From contig JALTZZ010000090.1 of assembly GCA_027051165.1 (NCBI GenBank), forward strand, positions 1 to 46,398: 46,398 nucleotides of DNA, given 5' to 3'. Within the stretch, counting starts at the first letter, position 1; every line of letters starts with the position of its first letter. A program made the position numbers and the translations under genes. The notes under the pieces were generated by a model. That model saw only the letters and a list, made by a program, of their open reading frames with translations, was not told the DNA's origin and did not search any database. Below are positions 7,228 through 13,197 of this stretch, in pieces. Origin of the DNA: an archaeon (GTDB lineage: Archaea; Hydrothermarchaeota; Hydrothermarchaeia; JALTZZ01).

Positions 7228-8493
7228 ATGAAAAGGGCTTTACTGGTGTTATTACTGATAGGAATGTTTTTGGCTGTGGTGGGGTGTGCAAAACCACAAG
7301 AAAAGCCGCCAGCCGAAAAGCCTGCCGAAAAACCAGCACCCGAGAAACCTGCTGAAAAACCAGCTCCTTCTCTGAAGGAAGTATATAAGGGAACAGTTTA
7401 TGTTGCAGGAATGGGCGGACACTTTGCTGTTGCAGATATAATTATAGACCCAAGCGATACTAACCTGCCAATAAAAGTTACAAGCTTAGGTAGGATAGCT
7501 CTTGGTCCAGGAAAGCAGTATGGAACCCACGACCCAAGGATTGATTGGAACACAAACCTAATGTTCTGGTCAACGTATGTAAACGACAGCGGATACTACC
7601 ACGTTGGATACGTTGACCTTGCAACTGGCGAAGTTAAGGTTGACAAGAAGGTTCCAATACCAAAAGAAGTTAAGAAAAAGCCTTTTGGATGCGGTTCTGG
7701 TCAGACAAGAGATTACTATCTACCGGTCTTCATGACATATCCAGGATATATAGATATATACGATAAGAAAACAATGGAACTTGTTAAAAGAGTTTGGATA
7801 AAAGGAGACCCATTCCCAGAAACATACTGTTGGTATCATGGAACTAATTCCCCAGACGAAAAGGAGTTTGCTCTTATAGTAACTGAGTGTACCGAACCAA
7901 ATAACTTTAAGACATCTACCGGTAAAGTGTATCTATACATACTTGACCTTCCAGCACTTTTAAACGGTGAACTTAAAGTTTTAAGACAGATGACATTAAC
8001 CGGAGAACCCGGAAAAACTGCTGTATTTAGGCAGTTCTATACAAATGATGGCAAATACTTGCTGCAAAGTGGCAGGGATAGATTCTGGGTCATAGATGTT
8101 CAGAACATGAAGGTTGTTGATGAAAAAATTCTAACAGCAGTAGGATTCCCCGAAGGAACGGAAAACCATGATGCCATGCCAACACCAGACGACAAATACG
8201 CAATCCTAACGCTTAGATTACCGATACAAGAAAACGGTAAGACAGTCAAAGACGGAGTAATAGTCCTGTACGACATGCAGAAGAAGGAGATTGTAGGAAA
8301 GCCTGTATCAACATGTAAAGCATGCCACGGAAAAGCTATTGGATACGGTAAGAGTGCTATACTCTGCGGTATAGAAGGTTTCAAGACGCTTAAGAAGACG
8401 AAGATTGAGGAAACTGCAGTAACTGGCGGTGCAACACAGGCACCGACACCAGCTCAGCCAGCTGAAGAAGAGGTTCAGCTTGGCTGCGGATAA
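7228..8493 (+). CDS. Beta-propeller-like lipoprotein with one heme c motif and a C-terminal Cys-Gly
   Basis: This 421-aa exported protein has a lipoprotein signal (Ala-Val-Val-Gly-Cys, lipidated Cys20) followed by a Pro/Ala/Lys/Glu spacer of Glu-Lys-Pro-Ala repeats (about 25-47). Residues 50-360 show WD40/YVTN-like strand repeats (Val-Tyr-Leu-Tyr-Ile-Leu-Asp, Phe-Trp-Val-Ile-Asp-Val, Val-Ile-Val-Leu-Tyr-Asp). One heme c site, Cys-Lys-Ala-Cys-His, lies at 363-367. A Thr/Pro/Ala-rich linker then leads to the final residues Gln-Leu-Gly-Cys-Gly, with Cys420 second from the end. Further cysteines are at 155, 201, 221 and 380. The fold assignment is inference from pattern. Downstream dsr/tus genes suggest a role in sulfur compound conversion or electron transfer on the outer face. 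The C-terminus recalls the SoxY carrier arm (Gly-Gly-Cys-Gly-Gly), but no homology is shown. Confidence 0.7.
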   Translation: MKRALLVLLLIGMFLAVVGCAKPQEKPPAEKPAEKPAPEKPAEKPAPSLKEVYKGTVYVAGMGGHFAVADIIIDPSDTNLPIKVTSLGRIALGPGKQYGTHDPRIDWNTNLMFWSTYVNDSGYYHVGYVDLATGEVKVDKKVPIPKEVKKKPFGCGSGQTRDYYLPVFMTYPGYIDIYDKKTMELVKRVWIKGDPFPETYCWYHGTNSPDEKEFALIVTECTEPNNFKTSTGKVYLYILDLPALLNGELKVLRQMTLTGEPGKTAVFRQFYTNDGKYLLQSGRDRFWVIDVQNMKVVDEKILTAVGFPEGTENHDAMPTPDDKYAILTLRLPIQENGKTVKDGVIVLYDMQKKEIVGKPVSTCKACHGKAIGYGKSAILCGIEGFKTLKKTKIEETAVTGGATQAPTPAQPAEEEVQLGCG

Positions 8494-8513
8494 ACCCTCT
8501 TTGATGTTCCCAA

Positions 8514-8529
8514 TTTTTTTGTCTTTTTT
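8514..8529 (+). terminator. Poly-T transcription terminator
   Basis: Two T tracts, seven and six long and separated by GTC, follow the lipoprotein stop by 20 bp. This is the usual archaeal terminator form. It may be leaky and would lower expression of the downstream dsr-like genes relative to the lipoprotein. Confidence 0.5.
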
Positions 8530-8556
8530 GATTTAAGCTGAGTGGGGGTGCAATAT

Positions 8557-8841
8557 ATGGGGTTTGCGGTGTTTGTCAATAGCATAAACTGTGTGGATGT
8601 TTCAACGCTTGAAAGGCTGAATGTAGATGATCTTAGCATAGTGCTCGTTCAAGATGGTGTCTACCACGTTTTCATAAAGGATTCTCCAGTAAAGAAAAAA
8701 AATGCAAAGATATATGTTTTAAAGGAAGACCTTGAGTCAAGAGGGTTATCAGCGGAGAACGTTAGCGATGCAGAGGTGGTTGACTACTCAAAGCTTGTTG
8801 ATCTCATGATGGGAGAGTTTGAAAAGATGGTATGGCTTTAG
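8557..8841 (+). CDS. DsrH/TusB-like sulfur relay protein
   Basis: This 94-aa cytosolic protein fits DsrH/TusB, the small subunit of the DsrEFH (TusBCD) sulfur-transfer hexamer. Diagnostic features are Ile-Val-Leu-Val-Gln-Asp-Gly-Val-Tyr-His near residue 30, the alternating strand-helix layout, and the C-terminal Met-Val-Trp-Leu, since family members typically end around a Trp. A single Cys lies at residue 12. The start is placed at the ATG at 8557, because GGGGGTG lies seven bases upstream; a GTG at 8542 has no such signal. It is followed closely by the DsrE and DsrF partners, each preceded by its own ribosome binding site. It may bind and balance the DsrE active-site subunit without transferring sulfur itself. 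Confidence 0.78.
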   Translation: MGFAVFVNSINCVDVSTLERLNVDDLSIVLVQDGVYHVFIKDSPVKKKNAKIYVLKEDLESRGLSAENVSDAEVVDYSKLVDLMMGEFEKMVWL

Positions 8842-8858
8842 CTTTGGGGGTGTTTTTC

Positions 8859-9218
8859 ATGGGAACTCTGGTTATAGGAATTCTTACGAGACCTTACGGT
8901 TCAACAAACTGGGCTTTTGTTCTAAATCTTGCAAAAGCTGCACTTGAAAAGGGTCATAAAGTAAAGATATGGTGCTCTGGTGATGCAAACTTCATTTTAA
9001 AGAAAAATCAGAAGCCATTTGCAAAGAAGTTCAACTATGAGTCCCAGATAAAGGAGCTGATTGAGAAGGGTCTCGAAATAGTTGGCTGTGAGTCTTGCCA
9101 TCTAATGCGAGGAATTCACGAAGAAGAATTCATTGAAGGCGTTCCATCAAGAACAATGACATGGTTCTTTGAGAACATTGCAACAGCTGATAGAGTATTG
9201 TTTATAGGTGAGGAGTGA
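8859..9218 (+). CDS. DsrE/TusD-like sulfurtransferase subunit
   Basis: This 119-aa protein has the DsrE fold: an N-terminal strand Leu-Val-Ile-Gly-Ile-Leu-Thr-Arg-Pro-Tyr, a helix rich in Ala and Gly-His, and the active-site motif Cys-x-x-Cys-x-x-x-Arg-Gly (Cys-Glu-Ser-Cys-His-Leu-Met-Arg-Gly) at about 78-86. In DsrE/TusD a cysteine in this motif carries persulfide sulfur. The Cys-Glu-Ser-Cys-His sequence looks like a heme site, but the protein has no signal peptide, so heme attachment is unlikely. The ATG at 8859 is chosen because GGGGGTG lies seven bases upstream; upstream in-frame codons overlap dsrH. It overlaps the next gene by one base (TGATG). Confidence 0.85.
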   Translation: MGTLVIGILTRPYGSTNWAFVLNLAKAALEKGHKVKIWCSGDANFILKKNQKPFAKKFNYESQIKELIEKGLEIVGCESCHLMRGIHEEEFIEGVPSRTMTWFFENIATADRVLFIGEE

Positions 9219-9616
9219 TGGCGACGAAGAAGGTTCTTATCTTGGTTAGAAGCAACATGAAGGAAGAGGTTCCAAATCTTGGTATTGATCATGCAATGGG
9301 TGCAATGGCTGTTTTCTTAGAGGATGTTGAGTTTCAGGCAACAGTAGCATTTATAAACAGCGGTGTTCTCAACTGCATGAAGGGACAGAAGTTCTTAGAT
9401 GTCTACGGAGTTGAGGGTGTAGAAAACGTTATAAAGCTTGCACTTGCGAGTGATGTTAGGATAGTAGCATGCAAGGAAGACTTGGAGAAGTATGGAATAT
9501 CAGAGGAAATGCTCACGGATGCAAAGGAGCTTGGTGTAGAGACCGGAATAGAGGTTCTTCCTTGGGAAAAGATAAACGAGGAGATAAAAGAAGCAGATTA
9601 CGTCCTCTTCTTCTGA
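9218..9616 (+). CDS. DsrF/TusC-like sulfur relay protein (DsrE superfamily)
   Basis: This 132-aa DsrE-superfamily protein completes a DsrH-DsrE-DsrF set. It opens with Lys-Lys-Val-Leu-Ile-Leu-Val-Arg-Ser-Asn. It contains the Ala-Met-Gly-Ala-Met-Ala helix, a Cys in Leu-Asn-Cys-Met, and Val-Ala-Cys-Lys-Glu-Asp-Leu-Glu-Lys-Tyr-Gly-Ile at about 87-98, matching the active-site region of DsrE/DsrF paralogues. Cys89 is the likely counterpart of the sulfur-carrying residue. Translation begins at the ATG sharing one base with the dsrE stop, so the two subunits are coupled. Assignment to DsrF specifically, as opposed to a second DsrE, rests on gene order and is less certain. Confidence 0.75.
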   Translation: MATKKVLILVRSNMKEEVPNLGIDHAMGAMAVFLEDVEFQATVAFINSGVLNCMKGQKFLDVYGVEGVENVIKLALASDVRIVACKEDLEKYGISEEMLTDAKELGVETGIEVLPWEKINEEIKEADYVLFF

Positions 9617-9645
9617 AGTTTTTAAATTTTTTCAAGAGCTCTGCA

Positions 9646-11346
9646 ATGACTTTTTATAATTTTGTTTTGATTTTTTTAATTTTAATAAATCTGCTTTTTT
9701 CTGCAAGCTTATATGAGAGCTGCGATTACTGTCATTCAAACGGAACTTTAATGAAGAACTATTCATTTTACGTTTTCTCTGTAGAAGAGGTTTGGAACGA
9801 GAGTAGGATGTTTAGAGAGGGATTAGGCGGTCCACTATGCAGCGACTGCCACCTTGGAAATGCAACCTCTTTTGATGAAAAAACTGCGCACAGCAAAATT
9901 CTAACCCTGATAGTTGTAGGGAAGGATAAGCTCCTCCCAATTGACAGAAGCTTCTATTTAGAGATAAAGAACTACAGCAATAAGACCTATATTTATCTCC
10001 TAAATGGAACGGAATATATAAAAACTGTTCTGTATCACGACAGAAACAGAACTACATACGGTTTCGATATAAATATTGCAAATAAAACATGCGGAAAATG
10101 CCACTCAAAGATCGTAGATGAATTTTCGAGAAGCATAATGGGTAGTGTAAGGTTTCAATCGCTATACGTAAACTTCTCATATCCGGCACCTCACGACTGC
10201 GGATACTGGTTAAAAAACTTTTCCCTAATAAAAAATGAGCTCTCAGTAAGCTATACAAAGGAGCAGGCTGAGCTGAACAGAAGGGTCTGCAACCAGTGCC
10301 ACGTATCCTGCTTGGACTGCCACTACAAGCCGCAGATCGGTAAGCATGCCTTCAGAAGATTTGTTGAGCCTTCTACGTGCTATTACGGAAACGGCAGAGG
10401 TATATGCCACTCTGGAGCGGAAGAGTTCAGGAGAGGTGGAAGCTACTTTAAAGGTTATTTTACAAATAAATCCGACATTCATGCTGATATTGGGCTTTCC
10501 TGTCTTGACTGCCATATTTTTATGAACCACAACATCGAAAGAAAAGCTTACTGCAAGGACTGCCACAAAAACGTTGAGAAGAAGATAAAAAGAAGTGTTC
10601 ACAGAAATCTCAGCTGCGAGGCATGCCACATCTCAACGGAGCTCGGCGGCTATCAGATAGTTGTCTGGGGACCGGGACTATACTGGAACATGTCAACCCC
10701 TCTAACAAAGCATAAGTATTTCGGCAAAATGAACACAACTCTCTTAATAAAAAACATGGAGGGAACATGGATACCAGTAAAACCGATACCTCATTTTGTT
10801 TTGAATATAAAAGAAAAAATAGAAAAAACCGGTCTTAAATTTAGGATTGTTGAGGGGAGGAACTTTTCAAACGATGCATACATTGTTTTCGGAACGTTTA
10901 GAATAGGGAATACAAGTGTGGTAGCATGGCTCCACATGGATAAGGTTTCTCACGGCATGGGCAAGGGTAAAAACTGCACCTCTTGCCATGCAGACGGTAG
11001 CCAACTAATACTTTCTAAATGGTGGTTTAAGGATGAAGGTTTTCTTATGAAAGGAAGAACAGTGATAGTTGCGAATTCTACTGGAATATACGTGAGTATA
11101 TTGGGTAACGCTTCCCCTGAGAGTTTATACAGCTATGCTCCATGGATGGAGATTCAGAACCTGAGCAGCATGGGGAGCTATGCGCTTCCGAAGATTTCAG
11201 AAGAGTGCGAAGAATATTGCTTAAAGTGTCATGCATCGCACCACGATACCATTTTACCAAAGTATATGACTGTAGATCCTTATTTTTATGCTCTTTTAAT
11301 AATTTTTTTAATACTTTTTATTCTTATTATAGTTATCAGAAGATGA
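9646..11346 (+). CDS. Membrane-anchored decaheme c-type cytochrome
   Basis: This 566-aa protein has an N-terminal signal or anchor (about 4-20, Phe-Val-Leu-Ile-Phe-Leu-Ile-Leu) and a C-terminal transmembrane helix (about 547-564) ending Arg-Arg. The body therefore lies outside the membrane. Ten CxxCH heme motifs start at residues 26, 65, 149, 215, 222, 286, 303, 324, 444 and 525. An eleventh possible site is C-x8-CH at 245-255 (Cys-Tyr-Tyr-Gly-Asn-Gly-Arg-Gly-Ile-Cys-His). Many N-glycosylation sequons (N-x-S/T) are present. The start is the ATG at 9646, which begins exactly at the signal sequence; a longer in-frame reading overlaps dsrF. It follows dsrF by 29 bp. A role as an electron conduit or terminal reductase for a sulfur compound or metal is inference. 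No known multiheme family was identified with certainty. Confidence 0.88.
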   Translation: MTFYNFVLIFLILINLLFSASLYESCDYCHSNGTLMKNYSFYVFSVEEVWNESRMFREGLGGPLCSDCHLGNATSFDEKTAHSKILTLIVVGKDKLLPIDRSFYLEIKNYSNKTYIYLLNGTEYIKTVLYHDRNRTTYGFDINIANKTCGKCHSKIVDEFSRSIMGSVRFQSLYVNFSYPAPHDCGYWLKNFSLIKNELSVSYTKEQAELNRRVCNQCHVSCLDCHYKPQIGKHAFRRFVEPSTCYYGNGRGICHSGAEEFRRGGSYFKGYFTNKSDIHADIGLSCLDCHIFMNHNIERKAYCKDCHKNVEKKIKRSVHRNLSCEACHISTELGGYQIVVWGPGLYWNMSTPLTKHKYFGKMNTTLLIKNMEGTWIPVKPIPHFVLNIKEKIEKTGLKFRIVEGRNFSNDAYIVFGTFRIGNTSVVAWLHMDKVSHGMGKGKNCTSCHADGSQLILSKWWFKDEGFLMKGRTVIVANSTGIYVSILGNASPESLYSYAPWMEIQNLSSMGSYALPKISEECEEYCLKCHASHHDTILPKYMTVDPYFYALLIIFLILFILIIVIRR

Positions 11347-11454
11347 GAATAAAGTATATGATTAATAATTAAGAATATATCAATACTTGAGAAATCGTAG
11401 CGAATATTGTAAAAATCTTTCGTGCAAATTTATTATAAAAAATAATGGTTAATT

Positions 11455-11464
11455 TTTTATATGA
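11455..11464 (+). promoter_or_regulatory. TATA box before tusA
   Basis: TTTTTATATG lies 46-55 bp upstream of the tusA ATG at 11510, in the 163-bp gap after the decaheme gene. It would give a leader of about 25 bases carrying the GGGGGT ribosome binding site at 11497-11502. It suggests that tusA and the two transporter genes form a separate transcription unit. Confidence 0.45.
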
Positions 11465-11509
11465 AGGTTGTTCTAAGTAATTCCAAACCGATAAGCGGGG
11501 GTATGGGTG

Positions 11510-11770
11510 ATGGCTGTTGTAAATCTACCAGATATAGGAGAGGTTGAAGTACATAAGCAGGTGAACTGTTCTGGAATGGTTTGTCCGAGACCGCAACTTG
11601 AGGTAAAGAAGGCTATACAATCAATGAACTCTGGAGAGGTGGCAGAGGTTATTATAACGAACCCGCCATCTGTTGAGACTGTTAGCGAGCTTATAAAAAA
11701 GATGAAGTGCGAGCTTTTAGCCAAAGTTAAGGAGGGAAACGTCTTCAAGATATACTTCAAGAAACCCTGA
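11510..11770 (+). CDS. tusA: TusA family sulfur carrier protein
   Basis: This 86-aa protein has the TusA fold signature Cys-Pro-x-Pro (Val-Cys-Pro-Arg-Pro-Gln-Leu-Glu-Val-Lys-Lys-Ala) at about 23-34, where Cys24 carries persulfide sulfur. A second cysteine lies four residues before it (Cys19), and another is in the last helix region. TusA proteins deliver sulfur to DsrEFH/TusBCD in bacteria and archaea, and both sets are encoded here. GGGGGT lies seven bases upstream of the ATG at 11510; the GTG three bases earlier is an unlikely alternative. It precedes two YeeE/YedE-type membrane proteins, a pairing also seen in bacterial thiosulfate uptake loci. Confidence 0.92.
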   Translation: MAVVNLPDIGEVEVHKQVNCSGMVCPRPQLEVKKAIQSMNSGEVAEVIITNPPSVETVSELIKKMKCELLAKVKEGNVFKIYFKKP

Positions 11771-11785
11771 GTGGAGTTGTAGCTT

Positions 11786-12292
11786 ATGGGTGAGGAGAAG
11801 AAATCCATCTTCGAAACAGAGCTTGACTATAAGAAAGGCGGAGTTATATTAGGTATAATGCTCGTTCTCCTCGTCATACCAGCTTTAGGCTACGGAAGGG
11901 CATGGGCGTTTGCTGGCGGCTTAAGGTGGATAGATAAAACCATCATTGGAGCAATATCTCCCGATACTATAGCTGGTAATCCCTTCTGGAGGATCCTCAA
12001 GGCAAATCCAGAGGTAGCATTGATGTTAGCGTTCTTTGTGCTCGGAAGCTTTGTTGCAGCAGTTCTATCTAAGGAGTTCGTTATCGGCATGGATAAGCAG
12101 TTTCTCCTTGAATCAATAGTGGGCGGATTCCTCATGGGGGTTGGCATAGTTCTCATAACAACATGCAACGTTGGCTGCTTCCTAAACGGCTTGCCGCAGC
12201 TCAACCTCGGTGCAATGATAGCTGGCGTAGGGCTTATAATAGGGACCTACATCGGCGGAAAATACTACGAAAAGAAGGTTATGAGCCTATGA
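11786..12292 (+). CDS. YeeE/YedE-type sulfur compound transporter, half 1
   Basis: This 168-aa membrane protein has about four hydrophobic segments (about 18-35, 76-95, 107-130 and 142-160). The family signature Gly-x-x-Met-Gly-x-Gly-Ile-x-Leu-x-x-x-Cys-Asn-x-Gly-Cys-Phe-Leu-Asn-Gly lies near residues 114-136. In the characterised family member TsuA, such cysteines guide thiosulfate through the membrane. Here the usual Gly-Cys-Thr is Thr-Cys-Asn, with a second Cys three residues on. Full-length family members are about 350 aa with two such halves; this gene and the next together make up that length. It starts 15 bp after tusA and ends one base before the GAGGTG that precedes the second half. 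The transported compound is not known. Confidence 0.82.
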   Translation: MGEEKKSIFETELDYKKGGVILGIMLVLLVIPALGYGRAWAFAGGLRWIDKTIIGAISPDTIAGNPFWRILKANPEVALMLAFFVLGSFVAAVLSKEFVIGMDKQFLLESIVGGFLMGVGIVLITTCNVGCFLNGLPQLNLGAMIAGVGLIIGTYIGGKYYEKKVMSL

Positions 12293-12302
12293 GGTGTCTA
12301 AA

Positions 12303-12851
12303 ATGGTTGAACCTGTCTACATATCAGCGGCAGTTTTTGGATTTATACTTGGTTTTCTCGTTCAAAGGTCAAGGTTCTGCATGACAAGTGCTATAAGAGA
12401 TTTTCTACTGTTTAAGGTTACAAGGAACCTAAAGATGGCTCTTATAATACTTGTGATAACAACGTTCTTCTACACACTCTTCCTAACGTTCAACGTTTTC
12501 AAGCCTACGCCAATACCAGCTGGCTGGTTCAGCTTTGTAGGCGGTATATTGTTCGGCATCGGCATGGCTATCGCTGGTGGTTGCGTTATATCAACGTTTT
12601 CAAGGATAGGGCAGGGGAACATAAACTACGTCATAGTAGCGATCTTCATGCTGATAGGGATATACGTTGGAAGCTATCTGTTCAAGCTGATACCAAATGC
12701 GTTGCCACCAAAAACACAGCTGTTCGGGTATAAGGCAGGTCTTGTCTGGCTACACAAACTGTTCAACGTCCCACCAATAGTTTTGGGAATAATATTTACA
12801 GTGATCTTTGCACTCGCCTACATATACTTGGAGAGAAAAGAATCTTTGTAA
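12303..12851 (+). CDS. YeeE/YedE-type sulfur compound transporter, half 2
   Basis: This 182-aa membrane protein has about five hydrophobic segments. It carries the N-terminal family motif Gly-Phe-x-x-Gly-Phe-x-x-Gln-Arg-Ser-Arg-Phe-Cys-Met-x-x-Ala-Ile-Arg-Asp at about 13-33. The second signature Gly-x-Gly-Met-Ala-x-Ala-Gly-Gly-Cys-Val-Ile-Ser-Thr lies at about 86-99. The cysteines in Phe-Cys-Met and Gly-Gly-Cys match the conserved thiol positions of the family. The start is placed at the ATG at 12303, six bases after GAGGTG; a GTG at 12294 would add three residues. It probably pairs with the preceding half to form one channel and hands sulfur to TusA. A T-rich terminator follows. Confidence 0.85.
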   Translation: MVEPVYISAAVFGFILGFLVQRSRFCMTSAIRDFLLFKVTRNLKMALIILVITTFFYTLFLTFNVFKPTPIPAGWFSFVGGILFGIGMAIAGGCVISTFSRIGQGNINYVIVAIFMLIGIYVGSYLFKLIPNALPPKTQLFGYKAGLVWLHKLFNVPPIVLGIIFTVIFALAYIYLERKESL

Positions 12852-12856
12852 AAGAA

Positions 12857-12870
12857 TTTTTTATTTTTTT
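12857..12870 (+). terminator. Poly-T terminator after the transporter genes
   Basis: TTTTTTATTTTTTT lies six bases after the transporter stop codon and ends the tusA-transporter unit. A 330-bp region without a gene follows. Confidence 0.5.
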
Positions 12871-13197
12871 AGCTTCCTTAATTTAAGTTTGTTATAAAAT
12901 ATATACGATATATACGGAAGTGTAGCTTAGCGCAAAACTTTTTAGCGTATTAATCTTCATCAAAAAGCTTTGATCATTTATATAAAAAATTCTTAATTAT
13001 TTGTTAATTATTGTTTATTTAAATTTTAAAATTTCATTAATGTAAGTAATTATCTAAAAATCTTTGTTAATATTAAAAATAACTAAATACTTATATGTAA
13101 TTATGAATAGACGCACTATAAAATATTTGACGTTGTAAAATATTTTACATGGGTGTAATAAGAGTGTTAGAAAAAATGTCCGGTGGAGGTTCTTCGC
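12871..13197 (+). promoter_or_regulatory. Long upstream region of the surface protein gene, with TATA box and 16-bp palindrome
   Basis: No gene is visible in this AT-rich stretch. It holds a clear TATA box, TATAAAAT at 13117-13124. A perfect 16-bp palindrome, TGTAAAATATTTTACA at 13134-13149, covers the predicted start of transcription near 13145. A weaker inverted repeat, ATCAAA-AAGC-TTTGAT, lies at 12959-12974. GGTGGAGGT at 13182-13190 is a strong ribosome binding site for the ATG at 13198. The leader would be about 50 bases. The arrangement looks like a strong promoter under operator control. Confidence 0.6.

Noticed and set aside
7299-7368. Glu-Lys-Pro-Ala repeats in the lipoprotein as a mobile or satellite repeat
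   Set aside because: It is the flexible spacer typical after a lipoprotein cysteine and is confined to the coding region.
8859-9218. Cys-Glu-Ser-Cys-His in the DsrE-like protein as a heme c site
   Set aside because: The protein has no signal peptide and the motif is the normal DsrE active-site stretch C-x-x-C-x-x-x-R-G; heme c attachment happens outside the membrane.
9469-9645. Longer start for the decaheme cytochrome
   Set aside because: The extra residues are a charged out-of-frame reading of dsrF; the signal sequence begins at the ATG at 9646.
11461-11547. Small ORF starting at the ATG at 11461, upstream of tusA
   Set aside because: It overlaps the TATA box and tusA in another frame, has no ribosome binding site and resembles no protein.
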